From Chrysomallon squamiferum (Eukaryota; Mollusca; Gastropoda; Neomphalida; Peltospiridae), in the NCBI GenBank assembly GCA_012295275.1, contig CM022679.1:23198952-23262951 (forward strand): 64,000 nt of DNA, read 5' to 3'. Positions 23,458 through 34,159 of this stretch are shown piece by piece. The notes beneath the pieces were generated by a model that saw nothing but the letters and a program-made list of their open reading frames with translations, searched no databases and was not told the DNA's origin. Both the position numbers and the translations under genes were made by a program. Every line of letters begins with the position of its first letter. The first letter of the stretch is position 1.

Positions 23458-24655
23458 ATATTCAAGTACACAGGATTCACAACATGTTGCAGTGAACGAA
23501 GGGTGACAACTCTTATCGTCTTACATGTGTATGTCCTACATGTTGTTATAATAACTTCTGAGTTGATGTATTTCTAAAGATCTAATTTATATTTGTCCTA
23601 TGTGTGTTGTATGTGGTGTGTATGTATGTAAACACGTACATTTGTTAATGTGTTTTGTTTTCCCAGATAACTATAGAAAGAGATAAAAATCATCAGCTTT
23701 CTCTATATATTTCTGTTGCATGTAAAACAATATTTTCTGATAAATGTTCGAGATACAAAAAAGAACTATATCTCATCGCCTACAGTGTGAAATATAGAAA
23801 TGTTTTATTTAACAACGCTGACAAGATCTTTTCATCTGCGTGCTTATTGCGTAATGTAAGAATTATGTTTGAGTGTCATACGAAAAGAAACCAGTTGTAG
23901 TTGATTAGGTGTATAGAAATGTTCTATATGCACCATCTCATAGACAGGAAAGCTAATGACATGATATTTATGTATTGGGCAACAGTCTGAGAAGGGAAAT
24001 TAGAAGGATAGATCCTTCTGCCTACAGCTCCTTCTAAACCCACATGCTCCCGACTGATAGATAATATTACCTATTATCAATGAGTTATTACCCGCTTAGT
24101 AGCCATAATTGTAATAATAATACGAATAGTCTCTTTGACTATACGCGTTTTTTTGCGATAACATGTATTTGCATTAGTTTTTATTAATGAAGATCTTAGA
24201 GTTCTGTGAACAATGGGTCAGTTTCTGCATCAGTTTTCTGTATATTTATAACATCTTCGTATCTGAGTAAATAAAAAGATACTGAAAGTATTAAGATAAC
24301 CGAAGATAATTTACCAACACATATATGCAGACATGCACACGCACATACACACAGAAAGCCTGCAGTTTATAACCATCCAATTTCTTACAAATCAGAAAGG
24401 AAAAACAATTAACTAAATAAATAAATTAATTAATTAATTAATTAATCAATTAAACTGAAGAAAAAAGAAAAAACATTGGTAAATATAATTTACTACACTG
24501 TTAGGTCACACCACTTTATCTGTAGTGAAAGAAGTTAACTTTCTATTTTAAACCTGGAATCAATACGATCCACTCGTCTTTTGTTGTGGACAAATAATGA
24601 AAATATATGTATTTCTGTTCAGGGAATATCTAAAGTTCCTGCGATAACTGTCAAA
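23458..24655 (+). repeat. duplicated segment C, copy 1
   Basis: It begins TATTCAAGTACACAGGATTC and is matched by 37871-39575. It includes an acceptor-like TTTTGTTTTCCCAG (ending 23667) conserved in the other copy. The frame behind it is broken by a one-base difference there, so I do not call an exon. No RNA gene seen. Confidence 0.8.
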
Positions 24656-26225
24656 CATTTATTCAAGTTATTCTTCACGGAGATGTACGCTTTTGCCGCA
24701 TGCTGCTAGCAAATTGTATTTTAATGCTAAAACGTAGAACTTTAGTTTCCAATGCGCATGTCAATCTGAGCTTAGTGACAGGTAGTAAACACCAAGCTGT
24801 TGCTAGAGCCTAAAAATACATTAATTGGTACGGATAAACTGTACGGATAAACTGTGTATTTCAGTGGGATAGATTTTGGATTAATGGATAGTGATAAAAT
24901 TTTATAATAAATTAATAAATAATGAAGATGTATACGAACACTTTAAAAAATCTATAATAGTGTAAAAGACATCAAATTCCAAAATCCATTTTCCATGGAT
25001 CTGTATTTTAATTATTATTATTATTTTCAAGAGATATGTTTATCAAATAAAGTATTGTTTTTATGAAGACCTTAAGAGATGTAGACCTATTGTTAGACAT
25101 TATGTTAGAGCCCTGTTTCGAATGATCGACGAACATCAGATCATTTCTGTATAAGAGTTGTCGTTCCTGAATAGGTTCTTTTTTTTTTCTTCTGTTATTT
25201 TGATGTTTATTACTGCAGGTAACCACGGAGTGTTGTCTTCCCGAGGTTTTTTTTTCAAGAATCGGGCTCTACCGCTTCATTTCAAATGGCTATTAAACAA
25301 TAAATACTGTAGTTATTTGTAAACCTTATTTGATGTGATTCTTCTCTAAAATGTATAGTAAATTAGCGTAACATTTTGAGCTTGGTACTTCGCCATGGTT
25401 TAAAAAACAAACAAAAAAGAAGATAACAAGCACACCAAGCGGCCATTAGCAGCAGGCAAAAAAAACAGAATTAAAACAAAATTACATAAATAATTTATTG
25501 TCGATATGGTGTAGAATCTTGAATTTTATATATTATTTTTAAGGAAGAAAAGGAGAACTATTTGGTATTGTTGATTTCCCGAGAAATAGGCCTACGTGTA
25601 CAAAGTCCTCTAATTCATTTAGTATGAATTTAACAATGTAGTTGAATTCTCGGAAACTACTGCTTGTTTATAACAACGTAGATGCGTTAGTGAATAATAA
25701 CTGCGATAAGCCACATGAAACTTTTATTTATGACTCATTTATTTAGGTTAAGTGTTTTCTCATTATAACTTATAAACATTGTCGATATTGTTATTTTCAA
25801 AAAATCTGTCATTATTCTATTCTGCTGTTATGAATAAAAGCTAAATAATTTAACAATATGATCATTCCTTGACCTCTATGAAAATTAAAAACAATTAACG
25901 TAAATGTCTTTTCTTTTCCCTGGCAATTTGCAAACAATCCTGTCATATTCATATAAAGAATATTTTTGTTTTAATCATTAAGCACCAGTAAAGTGTTTTT
26001 CCGAGAAGAGACTTTCTTTCCTCTCGTAACTTGCCAACAATCCTCTCGTCATATAAAGTCTTGTATTCATATAAAAATTTCATTTGAATCGTCAAACATA
26101 AAGTGTTTTAGATAGAGACATAATTTTCTGAACTGAGACTTTCAAAACTGTTTGCTTCTGTTACGTTAATTATATTGTCTATGGGGGAAGTTTTCTATAT
26201 TAAACGTTGACAGTGTTTATTAACA

Positions 26226-27043
26226 ATGTTGGCAGCTGCGGAAAGCCTGTGGTCATTAGTAAGGTTGGTTCGCTTAAAAAGTCAGTTGAAAGTCAAATCG
26301 GTCAAAATAATTACAGTAATTCCTAATCGCAATAACTTTCGTTTCACTAACTGTTTATACATATAACTGTATTCAATAAATGCCATTAGAGATCGATTTA
26401 ACTCAGTATAATTAGACTGAATTTAATTTAACTATTATTTGTGTTGTTGTCATGCGTAACCTCTTTTATTGGACTGTGTAAAGTAGAATATATATATCTA
26501 ACTGAAGGAAATGTGCTAATCGCACTTTTTACTTTTTTTTTTTTTTTTTTGATTACGTATATGTTTTTAAATATGTTTTGTCTTACAGCATAAAAAGTAT
26601 TGAAAATGTTGTTAAGCAACTAACCTCACGATCTGCAAGAATCACAATCCGTAAGAGAACGAATAAAAAAAATGTTCTGCAGATCACGGAATGTTGAAGG
26701 TTCGATAACTTCAGAAGATATGAGTTTGGATGTTAATCCAAACAATGACTTACTAATCGTGATTGAAAATCTAATGGATCTCAAGGGCTGTCTGGAATTT
26801 CAAATTGGCGACAAAGAGCTTCATTGTTATATTGGTTTTAGTAATCCATGTACTGGGAATTACGGCCATTTCATCCATATTGGTAATCAGGATCCTCTAC
26901 AGTTAGATTTTAAAAATCTGGAAGATGACTCCGCGAAAACTCGAGAACATGGGGACTACCAGCTGACCTGTACCTCGAACGAGAATAACTTTACCTACAC
27001 GTTGTTAAAAAAAGAGAGAAAATCAAAATGCGTTGTGTCTTAA
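26226..27043 (+). pseudogene. actinoporin-like paralogue with a frameshift in an A8 run
   Basis: Same architecture as the gene at 14166. Exon 1 is 26226-26263 with an AG|GTTGGT donor, and exon 2 starts at 26589 after TGTCTTACAG. The start codon is the second Met of the paralogue. Exon 2 opens in phase and shows RITIRKRTNK. At the eight-A run 26665-26672 the frame shifts by one base, and reading from exon 1 hits a stop at 26697-26699. The rest of the protein body continues in the next frame (26672-27043). It keeps CLEFQIGDKELHCYIGF, NPCTGNYGHFIHIGNQ and the CVVS end. Either this is a young pseudogene or the A run is a base-call error. Both the similarity to its sister and the intact end favour a recent break. 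Confidence 0.6.
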
Positions 27044-27425
27044 AATGACATTATCTGGGATTATTATTTGCTCAGTCAAATCTGTATGGAAAAATATTTT
27101 TTAATAAATGTAACATTCCTGTAGCTGTGGAAGCAGATTTCAATATTGAACACAATATTATAACTTTAATGGCTGAAATGTAAGTAAAATATAGCAAAAC
27201 GTCTGTGTTGATCCGTTTTATATCATTTATCATGAATTGTGAACTCTTTTATAAAAAATATGAAATCCGGACTAAATCAATGGGCAGACTTTATAAGACG
27301 AAATTAAAATAAGAAAAACGAAAAACAGAAGCCTGGAAAATATTAAAAATGTATATGTCTGAAAGAATCGTTAATAAGATTATAACATTTGTTTGATTAT
27401 AACCTAATCACAGAATGTTTGATGC

Positions 27426-27431
27426 AATAAA
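27426..27431 (+). promoter_or_regulatory. probable polyadenylation signal AATAAA
   Basis: Conserved counterpart of 15468-15473, about 385 bases after the paralogue's stop codon. Confidence 0.45.
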
Positions 27432-28164
27432 CTATAAATTTTACAAATATTTTTGTGTTGTTTCATTTATTGGTGTTTATCATAAATTTCAATTCATTTC
27501 ATTTCGTTCCATTTTAACAAATCTTTTGTAACCGAAAAAGAAACAACATATCTTTGAACTGTTTCTAAAATGGCCTGCAACGACTACAGTCTATGTCTTA
27601 ATGAGTCATTCATAATAAATATTGTCTAAAAACTGTATATAATGCATTGATGCCTGCTGTTAGATGATATCTCCATACCTTACTGTCTTTGTACAATCGT
27701 AGTATTTGATTAAAACAGGGGTTAGAGGAGAGATTTATTTATGAAAATCCACCTCATTTATGCTGATTTTATGTTGTTTGTTTGTTTGTTTGCTTTTGGT
27801 TTTTATTTGTTTTTGTGTCTGTTTTTCTTTATTTCCCGTGAAAACATCACCGTTCATGTTTTTAGCATTATATCATACGAAATCTCTGATATGTGGTACA
27901 AGAAGAAGAAGAAGAGACAGAGAGAGATTGAGATTAAAAAGTCTTAAAATAGGCATTAGCACAACACCTATCTGCCATAGAATAAATTAAAATTAAAGAG
28001 AAACATTTTTCTGAATTATATATCTTATCCAGGTACTCTTTATAGCAGTCGTTAGTTTCAAATATATTATGTACGTTTTCTGTTTCTAATAAATAAATAA
28101 ACCAAACTTTAAGTTGAAATTGTACAGAAATGTTTTCCAAGTACAATGATAGATTATAGAGTAC

Positions 28165-28388
28165 GTAATTCAAGCATAAAGTCCTTGACGTTTGTTACTG
28201 GTTGATCAGTGGGTATCTATTTGTGGCTGGGTAATTTGAAGTCACGTTCTCAGATAATGTAAATTTCTTTGAACGGTTATGTTAAAAGATTTCTTTTCTC
28301 TCTCATATACAGATAACATAATTTGAAGGCTGACTTTGCCCTGGATAGTACTAAGAGAATTAGAAAGAACATGACTGTATGCCTTCAG

Positions 28389-28425
<37 letters not shown>

Positions 28426-29033
28426 GCGTTCAGTGACTGGGTTTTAAATCTAGTATTTTGTCGGCTATTTCCCAAATTTATTCTAAACTTCCTTATTCTT
28501 TAAACTCGTGCTATGGACATTATAAATTGAGCAATTTTAGAGTCAGTTATTTGATATCTTTGCTAGTTCTAAAGTTTTGGACATTTAAAAATTGTTAAAT
28601 TTCATAGACTCATATCACAAAATAGTTATACTGTTTCACATTAATAAGAAAGAAATATACTGAGAAGGATAATTGTATTAATTATTCTACCTATGGTCTA
28701 TGTATTATTATATAATAATACACCAGCAGTTTCTGATATGTTTGTATTATGTTTTTGATTCCTCAGTAAGTTTTAATTGTTTGTTCGTCGTTAGGGTGGT
28801 TGCTAACAAAGGCTATGACTCATAAATGTTTTTAGATTAGAGTCATTATTTCGAGCACATTCTAAACTGAAGACGATGGGCAGCAGTCATCCCAACGTTC
28901 TTATTTTTTCAATGGCTTTCTTTCTTTCTTTATTTCTGTCTTTTAATATTCATTATTCCTTTTTTATTAATAATTTGTTAGAACTAACTTGAATTCAGTA
29001 TAAATTATAATAACAAAAATACTTTTCATGATA

Positions 29034-29064
<31 letters not shown>

Positions 29065-30055
29065 CATGAAACGGAGACACATATGATTTTTATAATTGTT
29101 GAAGGTGTTATTATTGTTGTTGTTCATGTCAACTCCTTGATACGTCTGTGTGTGTATGTGTGTGTGTGTGTTGTAAATTTATTTTAGAATGATGATTCAA
29201 ACTTTTATTTTTAGCACACACATATCACGCTGGTTATAGGTTACAAAGTTTTAGAAAATTGAAAGCAAACGGAACGTATGAAAAATAAATAATTAAAAAA
29301 AAAAGAAGAAAGAAATAATAAAATAAAAATATATCATTTTTTTCATCATCTTAAAACCACTGAATCCTCAGAACCGGCTCTGGGCCCCTCCTCTACGAGT
29401 ATAGTGAAGCAGTCCCTTGCTCCAACCAACTTGAACGTGCACAATAAAGAAAAGAAGAAACAAGATATCTAAAACCTGGATTTAAAACAATTGTCTCTAA
29501 TAACTGGACAAACTAATTTAAAATTTGTTCATGCAACATTTTACTTGTTTAATGACGCGAAATACACAACGAAATATACACACACACACACACACACACT
29601 GAAAAACGAATTTGGCTAAAACGTACTGATGAACTGTATGATACTGTAACTTAGAAAGACAACAAAAAAGTTACAAATAAATAAATAAATAAGAGGAAGA
29701 AAAAGAAATACAAGCTCACCATATCAAGACCATTCGACATGTCTCCACACACTCATACACTACATGTTAAATAAACATAAAACCTTCGTTTCCAATCAGT
29801 TTTTGAGTATCACTGTCATAATTTAACAGACGCTGACATTCTGTTTGTTTATCAAGGCGAGGCGAAACATACTTTTCTGTTTAGTCACACTTTGAGTGCA
29901 CCCAGTCTGTGTTTTATAAAATTAAGTCAGGTGCAGTCCATGATTTTAGGTGTGTCATGTAGCAATTTGACGTCAGTAAGTGGACAAAAAGAGTAAAGAA
30001 AATAATTTCTAGACGGTTAATTGTTGTTGGCCTACCATACATAATGTATATGTAT

Positions 30056-30115
<60 letters not shown>

Positions 30116-30230
30116 CACAAATATTATACAAATATGTACAATACTACTTTAGATTAAGGCATTAATAATAAAACTTTCTGTATGAAATGTAGTAAAGTAT
30201 TACAATCAGTTATTTATAATTTTAATTTAG
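28165..30230 (+). repeat. repeat block B, copy 3 (internally deleted)
   Basis: Same modules as the copies at 6200 and 16270, but the AT-rich module and most of the MULE tail are missing. Only CATTCTAAACTGAAGACGAT (28859) and onward remains of the tail. A (T)n tract at 28390-28422 and an (AC)n tract at 30057-30116 are specific to it. Confidence 0.8.
30057..30116. repeat. (CA)n microsatellite
   Basis: About 56 bases of CA at the end of repeat block B. Confidence 0.95.
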
Positions 30231-31314
30231 TTTATATCTGGCGATACAGAAATCCAGATAAGAGACAGTTTACCAGATCTCAAACTGGTAAAAATGTTAT
30301 AGATCAGTCAAGGAAAAATTTATGTGTAAAAGTTCTGTTTTAAGATCTAAAGCGCAATGGAATCTAGATACGGATAGATATGTCGTTTTTCTCAGTTTAG
30401 AAAAATCAAACCGGGAATCAAATTCTATTGAAGAACTAAAAACAGTAAATGATGGTTAACTAGAAAAACGGAAGATATATTAGAAAAAGCTTTTGAATTT
30501 TATTTTAAATTATATAGACAAGAAAACGTGGATGTTATTAAACGGGAAGAAATAATAAATTCAATAATCAAATAAAATAAAGGAATCTGAAATTGAAAAC
30601 TGAGAGAAAGACATTACAACTAAAGAATTAAAGGATGTTTTAAAAGAAATGACTAGCAATAAATCACCTGGTATGGATGGTCTAGCAGCTGAATTTTATG
30701 TTAAATTCTGGGAATATTTGAAAATTTTGTTTCATATAGTACTTAAGTCAATTCAGAAAGAGGAAATATTGTCACGTAGTATGAAAAAAGGGGTAAGATG
30801 TCCAATATAAGTAATGCTTTATGTTATTGTAGCTGAACCCTTCAATAATTTAATTAAAAAGAGAAACAGCATGAATGGAATTAGAATAACAAATGAATTT
30901 AATTCTTTATTATTTCAGTATGCAGATGATACTACTGTAACTGCTCGTGATACTCAGTCTGTTCAATCTGTTTTTAATACAATGAATATGTATTGTAGTG
31001 CTACAGGCGCAAAATTCAATGTAGATAAGTTAGAAGTACTTTGTCTTGGCAAGACCATGAAAGAAAACGTATCTTTTAATATTCCAATATTAATAAATAC
31101 AGACAGAATTAAAAAGTCTAGGACGAAATAAACCATTATGTGAAAGGTTCAACTAGAAAAATAAATTAGATAAAATTCGTTATTTAATTAATTTATGGAG
31201 TCAGTGGAAACTTACTTTACACAGAAAAGCAGAAGTATGGAATACTTTATTAACATCTAGACTGTGGTATATTATTAGCACAATAAATTTCCCAAATTGG
31301 GTAGGAAATGAAAT
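30231..31314 (+). pseudogene. LINE ORF2 fragment, cut by the RNA-gene array
   Basis: Endonuclease end (WRYRNPDKRQFTR) and RT start (KEMTSNKSPGMDGLAAEFYV) are followed, after a deletion near 30790, by the palm (LLFQYADDTTVTARD, frame 30814-31131) and GAKFNVDKLEVLCLGK, a motif of L1/Tx1-like RTs. The sequence then matches the minus-strand LINE piece at 11860-11940 up to GAAAT at 31310-31314. There the array begins abruptly. Confidence 0.8.
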
Positions 31315-31528
31315 TCTGGTGCTCTGTGTTGATTGGATGTCCGCACTAAGCTCGGTATCAATATGGTTTAACTCGCGGAGGCGAGAGAAACCAGGTTGTC
31401 TAAGGAGGGACGTAATGGCCCAGGGCGGAAACGCAGCAGGCAAAAGTCTCCGTGTCGAGTAGTAGTGGGATCGCATCCGAGAATAGGCACTGGTTAGCAG
31501 CCTAGACAATACAGCTGAACCTGACCTT
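31315..31528 (+). pseudogene. 7SL (SRP) RNA gene, 5'-truncated
   Basis: Identical in layout to 33584-33797 but lacks the first 82 bases, that is the 5' Alu-domain part and the Pol III start. The S domain, including GTCCGCACTAAGCTCGGTAT and the GGCGGAAACGCAGCAGGC helix-8 motif, is present. One substitution is seen against the other copies (CAATATGG for CGATATGG). It cannot give a full SRP RNA. Confidence 0.92.
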
Positions 31529-31890
31529 TTTATCAAATTTTAGTGTTATTTTCCTCTATGCTCTGAGATTTCCATTTAATCCTTTCGAAATAAATCGAAA
31601 ATTTAAACAGTTATTTTCATTGCAAGCTAATTTTTTGTCTGTCGGGAATGCCATCTGGAAAAGAAAAAACAATTATTGTGTTTTATACTGTCATGTTCGC
31701 TAATGTGTTAGCTCTGCAGTATTATCGTCTTTCTTTACTTTTTTTTTCTCCCCTCCGGATGTGCATCTCTGACGTGGTTAATATTTCCCCTCGATTGTTT
31801 ATAAGAACATTTGTCCGAAACTAATATAATTAACAGAAAATATTTTGAAAGATTCAATAATAATAATAATTAATAAATAATCAAAACGTA

Positions 31891-32010
31891 ACGTCTACAG
31901 CACTTGGTGTTCCCAGGCGGTCACCCATCAAAGTACTAACCGAGCCCTACGTTGCTTAACTTCGGTGATGGGACGAGAACCGGTGTTTTCAACGTGGTAT
32001 GGCCGTAGAC
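31891..32010 (-). rRNA. 5S ribosomal RNA, array copy 1
   Basis: The minus strand begins GTCTACGGCCATACCACGTT and contains CGAAGTTAAGCAACGTAGGG and GGTTAGTACTTTGATGGGTG, the conserved metazoan 5S segments that include the internal Pol III control region. It ends near GTGCTGTAGAC. A TTTT terminator follows within about 10 bases (31883-31886 on the plus strand). An AT-rich element (CATATACG) lies about 30 bases upstream. It differs from a typical 5S at a few places (CTTTGATGGG for CTTGGATGGG), so it may be a minor variant. The structure looks intact. Confidence 0.93.
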
Positions 32011-32314
32011 AGCAGTACATCGAAAATAATCGTATATGTGAATAATTTTACGCATCAGGTTAACATATGATTTCTTCCTTCTTTCGTTGTTGTTGATATT
32101 ATTAGTTTTTTTCCAGTTCTAATTTCTTCGCTACAGAGAAAACAAAAATAAGCACGTCGATGTAATCACGTGGTTGCACTCCGTATCATCGGTATAGTTC
32201 ACCGCGCTCGGAAGACTTCGGCGAAAATGTGCATTCTCTGTATTAAACGGATCGACAATCGGAAACTGAATCAAGACCAGAACATACCTCCACGTCAATC
32301 CGTGTTATTCTTCT

Positions 32315-32413
32315 CAATTCACTGATACAATGGCAGTTATTTATACATGTACCAATAATCCACATCCCTTTGTTATGCACTGAGTGCAAGACTCAAACAG
32401 TGACGTTACGTCA
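32315..32413 (-). promoter_or_regulatory. possible minus-strand core promoter with CRE-like palindrome
   Basis: The perfect palindrome TGACGTTACGTCA (32401-32413) lies upstream (for the minus strand) of ATTGG (32352-32356) and TATAAATAA (32337-32345). A donor-like GAG|GTATGT follows at 32288/32287. The motifs recur in all three units. No coding frame follows, so any transcript would be non-coding. This is inference from motifs. Confidence 0.3.
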
Positions 32414-32617
32414 TTTCATTGTCAGTGAATATAGTAACGGTGCTTAGTGTTTCGAAGAAGTTATTGTTCACCTACATTATTGCTATAGTCGTTATAGGGA
32501 ATTCCCCAGTTACTGTATGTGTTACAATTATTCTTACTATTATTATTGTTATTGTTGTTGTTCTTCTTCTTGCTGTCCTTGTTGTTATTATTATGATCAT
32601 AATTATTCTTCTTCTTC

Positions 32618-32660
<43 letters not shown>

Positions 32661-32938
32661 CATCATCATCATCATCAATATCATCTCATCATCATTATTA
32701 TTATTCTTATTATTGTTATTATTATTATTATTATTATTAATGACTATTATTTTTCATTTGCGTATTCAGTCAGTGGGTCAGTTAGTGGAATAATTTATAG
32801 TTTATTGATTCATTTCCAAGCTTAGGTGTTGACTTGAAAGTGGGGTGCATAAACATGTATTATCTAAAAATTAATGAAATAATATCGAATCAAAGAAAAT
32901 ATTGCAATTGTGTACAATCACTTTCAAGTGATTTGCAT

Positions 32939-32954
32939 GGCTCTTAAAAGAGCC
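32939..32954 (-). promoter_or_regulatory. histone-type 3' stem-loop, copy 1
   Basis: On the minus strand: GGCTCTTTTAAGAGCC, a 6-base-pair stem with a TTTA loop, the exact form of replication-dependent histone mRNA ends. It lies 38 bases after the stop codon of the 100-residue frame. Downstream is CACTTGAAAGTGATTG, a possible but unproven purine-containing U7-pairing element. Confidence 0.85.
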
Positions 32955-32992
32955 GCCGTTTCAAAGGCATAATTATGTGCTTTCGGCTCACT

Positions 32993-33295
32993 TTACTGCA
33001 TGTATTCGTCATCGGACTGCGATTCGGGCGAAACGATTGACAATTCCGTTGTCAGTTCGGCCACCGTTTCTGCTTTCCAGCAGGCGTATTCGTAGTAGGA
33101 ATTACGCACACCCTCAACAGTGGCCATTTTCAGACGCAAGTTGTATCGGAACGATTTGTGGTTGTCCACTCTGGCTTTGTCGTATCGGAGCTGGAGCTCT
33201 TCCAGCTTGGTGTTCAGCATGACAATCTGCTCGCAGGCTCGTCTGAAGCGATTCTCTGTTTCGTAGAGTGCAGCGTACAGACTGAATTTCTCCAT
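32993..33295 (-). CDS. 100-residue non-histone protein with histone-type gene structure, copy 1
   Basis: I do not recognise this protein family. It is a single exon of 100 codons with a strong start context (ACT ATG G). The translation is mostly helix-forming, with a coiled-coil-like N-terminal half (residues 1-45), a conserved-looking aromatic and basic centre (HKSFRYNLRLKMATVEGVRN, then SYYEYACWKAE, residues 46-76) and an acidic tail (SDDEYMQ). It has 13 Glu and 4 Asp against 6 Lys and 8 Arg, so it is not a core or linker histone. The gene has a TATA box, a CATTCA cap site, a leader of about 42 bases, no intron and a histone stem-loop 38 bases after the stop. This points to S-phase expression without poly(A). 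All three array copies encode the same protein. Confidence 0.8.
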   Translation of the reverse strand: MEKFSLYAALYETENRFRRACEQIVMLNTKLEELQLRYDKARVDNHKSFRYNLRLKMATVEGVRNSYYEYACWKAETVAELTTELSIVSPESQSDDEYMQ

Positions 33296-33333
33296 AGTTT
33301 TCTAATGACTTTCTGTAAATTCAAATCAAAACT

Positions 33334-33369
33334 GAATGTGGAAGAAACAGAAGCGTCTACCTTATATTC
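33334..33369 (-). promoter_or_regulatory. TATA box and histone-type cap site, copy 1
   Basis: On the minus strand GGAATATAAGG (TATA at about 33362-33368) lies 27 bases before CACATTCAG. The CATTCA core (33334-33339) matches the cap-site motif of many invertebrate histone genes. The start codon follows after about 42 bases. Confidence 0.65.
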
Positions 33370-33501
33370 CTAGTAATTATGACAAGCACTAATACTCAAT
33401 GCCATGTCAATTACATACACATCGTAAACAAATCAGGCAGTACTCAAATGCCAGTCAATTAGTTGATCTAATTAACAACGAGGAATGACGTAATATTGAT
33501 C
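33370..33501. promoter_or_regulatory. shared head-to-head promoter region, unit 1-2
   Basis: About 130 bases separate the minus-strand TATA box from the plus-strand 7SL start. It holds a 21-base direct repeat (33393-33413 and 33441-33461, sharing TACTCAA...TGCCA...GTCAATTA, 48 bases apart) and TGACGTAA (33486-33493), an ATF/CRE-type site like those needed upstream of vertebrate 7SL genes. The same region recurs at about 35638-35769. Confidence 0.55.
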
Positions 33502-33797
33502 GCCGGGAGTTGTGGCGAGCTCCTGTAATCCAGCTACTTGGAAGCATAGGTCTGTGGACAGCTTGACTTCGGGGGTTCTGCTCTCTGGTGCTCTGTGTTG
33601 ATTGGATGTCCGCACTAAGCTCGGTATCGATATGGTTTAACTCGCGGAGGCGAGAGAAACCAGGTTGTCTAAGGAGGGACGTAATGGCCCAGGGCGGAAA
33701 CGCAGCAGGCAAAAGTCTCCGTGTCGAGTAGTAGTGGGATCGCATCCGAGAATAGGCACTGGTTAGCAGCCTAGACAATACAGCTGAACCTGACCTT
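33502..33797 (+). ncRNA. 7SL RNA (signal recognition particle RNA), copy 2
   Basis: It starts GCCGGGAGTTGTGGCG and has CTGTAATCCAGCTAC of the Alu domain. It then has the S-domain segments GTCCGCACTAAGCTCGGTAT and ATATGG, CCAGGTTGTCTAAGGAGGGA, and the SRP54/SRP19-binding helix with CCCAGGGCGGAAACGCAGCA. The 3' strand AGTAGTGGGATCGCATCCGA and AATAGGCACTGG closes the Alu domain. A TTTTT Pol III terminator is at 33796-33800. Length (about 296) and order match metazoan 7SL. The RNA scaffolds the SRP, which targets secretory ribosomes to the ER. Confidence 0.96.
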
Positions 33798-34159
33798 TTT
33801 ATCAAATTTTAGTGTTATTTTCCTCTATGCTCTGAGATTTCCGTTTAATCCTTTCGAAATAAATCGAAAATTTAAACAGTTATTTTCATTGCAAGCTAAT
33901 TTTTTGTCTGTCGGGAATGCCATCTGGAAAAGGAAAAACAATTATTGTGTTTTATATTGTCATGTTCGCTAATGTGTTAGCTCTGCAGTATTATCGTCTT
34001 TCTTTACTTTTTTTTTCTCCCCTCCGGATGTGCATCTCTGACGTGGTTAATATTTCCCCTCGATTGTTTATAAGAACATTTGTCCGAAACTAATATAATT
34101 AACAGAAAATATTTTGAAAGATTCAATAATAATAATAATTAATAAATAATCAAAACGTA

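Larger units (their letters stand above)
12780..24655 (+). repeat. segmental duplication, copy 1
   Basis: Segments in this range recur in the same order in 24822-39575. 12780-13380 matches about 24822-25880; 13830-14230 (with exon 1) matches 25890-26290; 14375-14880 (exon 2) matches 26589-27080; 15450-16240 matches 27410-28150. Repeat block B and the LINE match 28165-31314, and 23458-24655 matches 37871-39575. Divergence is clear but modest, and many microsatellites differ. This is an old tandem duplication with later insertions in both copies. Confidence 0.85.

Noticed and set aside
23655-23900. 81-codon frame behind an acceptor-like TTTTGTTTTCCCAG
   Set aside because: The duplicate at 37980 has a one-base deletion (GATAAAATC for GATAAAAATC) that breaks the frame, and no protein family is recognised.
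31201-31536. Minus-strand frames of 111-116 codons at 31201-31536, 33455-33805 and 35723-36073
   Set aside because: They lie antisense over the 7SL RNA genes, and their conservation is explained by the RNA.
32977-33222. Plus-strand 81-codon frames at 32977, 35245 and 37517
   Set aside because: Antisense to the 100-residue frame. No promoter, stem-loop or good start context on this strand, whereas the minus strand has all of them.
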